From: Streptomyces sp. R302
Lineage (GTDB): Bacteria; Actinomycetota; Actinomycetes; Streptomycetales; Streptomycetaceae
NCBI RefSeq assembly: GCF_012927245.1
Contig: NZ_JABBGE010000009.1
Location: 391,327-455,326 of the forward strand
Length of the DNA: 64,000 bases
Reading direction: 5' to 3'
The translations under genes were made by a program, and so were the position numbers. Positions 63,418-64,000 of this stretch are shown in pieces. The stretch's first letter is position 1. Each line of letters starts with the position of its first letter. A model generated the notes under the pieces. That model worked only from the letters and a program-made list of their open reading frames with translations, was not told where the DNA came from and did no database searches.

Positions 63418-63477
63418 ACGGCCGCCGAGTCGGCGGCCGTGTGCATGCGTCAGTACGGGCCGCCGGTCAGGCGGCCC
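63418..63477 (-). promoter_or_regulatory. Trp attenuator upstream of trpS
   Basis: Four segments on the minus strand can pair in two ways. Segments A (63470-63477) and B (63457-63464) form GGGCCGCC/GGCGGCCC. Segments C (63430-63440) and D (63418-63428) form an 11-bp terminator-like stem, ACGGCCGCCGA/TCGGCGGCCGT. B can instead pair with C (GGCGGCC/GGCCGCC). A ribosome stalled at the two Trp codons would cover A, freeing B to pair with C and prevent the terminator. Confidence 0.85.
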
Positions 63478-63508
63478 ACCACTGGGTGGTGTGCGCATGC
63501 GTAGTCAT
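63467..63508 (-). CDS. 13-aa Trp-Trp leader peptide of the trpS attenuator
   Basis: The frame from the ATG at 63508 to TGA at 63467 encodes MTTHAHTTQWWAA, with two adjacent Trp codons (63476-63481) placed just before the stop and directly over the first attenuator hairpin. There is no Shine-Dalgarno; TACCCT (63515-63520, minus strand) lies 6 nt upstream, so the leader peptide is probably read from the 5' end of the mRNA. Confidence 0.88.
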   Translation of the reverse strand: MTTHAHTTQWWAA

Positions 63509-63514
63509 ACGGAG

Positions 63515-63565
63515 AGGGTACGCCGCCGGACCGGGGTTGACACGGGATTACACGGTCCGTACTGT
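63515..63565. promoter_or_regulatory. divergent promoters of trpS and the rRNA operon sharing a -35 box
   Basis: Plus strand: TTGACA (63537-63542), 17-bp spacer, TACTGT (63560-63565), pointing toward the rRNA leader. Minus strand: GTGTCA (63538-63543), 17-bp spacer, TACCCT (63515-63520), pointing to the trpS leader peptide. The two -35 boxes overlap by five of six bases, so polymerase can use only one promoter at a time. Confidence 0.75.
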
Positions 63566-63569
63566 TCTC

Positions 63570-64000
63570 CGAGTTGTCCGACGTGAGCACCGACCCCGGT
63601 CGGCCCCGGACAGCGATTCCGCAAGAACCACTGAGCCTGACGGCCACGATTCGTCGTGCCGTTCTGCTTTCCGTGCGCTTTTGCGAAATGAGGAATCCGC
63701 GTTCGAACTTCGGACGCAGGCCCCGATTCGCTTCGGGGCCGGGGAATCCGCTAATGTCTCACTCGTCGGAACGGCCCAACAGCCCGGAAGACAAACCCCG
63801 CTGACTGGGAATCAGACGCCGAAAGGATCTGATAGAGTCGGAAACGCCGGAAGGGCCCGGAGCGAAAGCGAAAGGGACCGGAAAGCACCGAGGAAATCGG
63901 ATCGGAAAGATCTGATAGAGTCGGAAACGAAGGAAGCGCCCGGAGGGCCTGGAAACAGGAACGAAGGAAGCGTCCGCACCTTGAGAACTCAACAGCGTGC
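63570..64000 (+). promoter_or_regulatory. rRNA operon upstream region and leader (16S gene beyond the window)
   Basis: The end of the window matches the region before 16S rRNA in Streptomyces: purine-rich, with the sequence TTGAGAACTCAACAGCGTGC (63981-64000), which from memory precedes the 16S gene. A 20-bp element, ATCTGATAGAGTCGGAAACG, occurs twice (63827-63846 and 63910-63929), each with a -10-like TAGAGT, so these may be tandem promoters or processing sites. TAATGT (63752-63757) is another possible -10. GGCCCCGA/TCGGGGCC forms a hairpin near 63719-63740. No protein gene is credible here. Confidence 0.8.

Noticed and set aside
63574..63804. A 76-codon plus-strand frame within the rRNA upstream region.
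   Set aside because: No ribosome site, atypical codon use and location inside the rRNA leader make a gene unlikely.

Overview
The window is very G+C-rich, with codon third positions almost always G or C. Its gene content points to Streptomyces: a sigE-cseABC cell-envelope stress operon, lsr2, an SCO3374-type gene beside clpC, disA-radA, a second inducible tryptophanyl-tRNA synthetase, and many ATGA/GTGA overlaps. From memory, the gene order is colinear with the part of the S. coelicolor chromosome that carries folP, clpC (SCO3373), sigE (SCO3356) and trpRS1 (SCO3334). It looks like conserved core chromosome. I see no prophage, insertion sequence, CRISPR array or biosynthetic cluster. The right end runs into the promoter and leader region of an rRNA operon whose 16S gene lies outside the window.

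Layout. 0-3.1 kb, minus strand: folate operon folP - NTF2-like gene - folB - folK - DUF3180 gene. 3.2-6.3 kb: an aminoacyl-phosphatidylglycerol-synthase-like membrane protein divergent from a membrane-anchored esterase. 6.3-9.8 kb: osmoprotectant (OpuC-type) ABC transporter. 10-13.8 kb: a coiled-coil membrane protein, a decayed GNAT gene, an isolated NuoD homologue and, upstream of it, a MidA/NDUFAF7-type methyltransferase. 13.9-17.0 kb: a NarL-type two-component system and a DUF5937-like ArsR regulator. 17.4-17.85 kb: an array of about 24-bp degenerate repeats. 17.9-24.8 kb: threonine aldolase, then the coupled operon DUF2520 - panC - nadB - nadC - coaX for CoA and NAD synthesis.

25-31 kb: small conserved genes, a BlaI-type repressor, amino-acid N-acetyltransferase, lsr2, SCO3374 and clpC with two ClgR-type boxes. 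31-37.5 kb: a large NACHT NTPase, an M23 peptidase, and a TetR/MFS efflux pair with two matching operators. 37.6-41 kb: cseC-cseB-cseA-sigE. 41-46.8 kb: mutY-type glycosylase, PAP2 phosphatase, a lipid-anchored-looking membrane protein, disA and radA. 47-57 kb: a sigma-like/anti-sigma-like/BACON fusion, a Cys-rich protein, Ppx/GppA, a sugar isomerase, TetR, ilvD, a SapA-like secreted protein and a PQQ-propeller Ser/Thr kinase. 57-63.5 kb: SH3 protein, ABC-2 exporter, proC, isochorismatase/GlxA pair, and trpS with a Trp-Trp leader peptide and attenuator.

Three window-wide patterns stand out. The self-complementary, alternating pyrimidine-purine 12-mer CACGCGCGCGTG occurs 13 times. At least fifteen first genes have a -10-like hexamer exactly 6-7 nt before the start codon and no Shine-Dalgarno, so they look leaderless. 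Several short tandem arrays of 11, 17 and about 24 bp lie at gene junctions.
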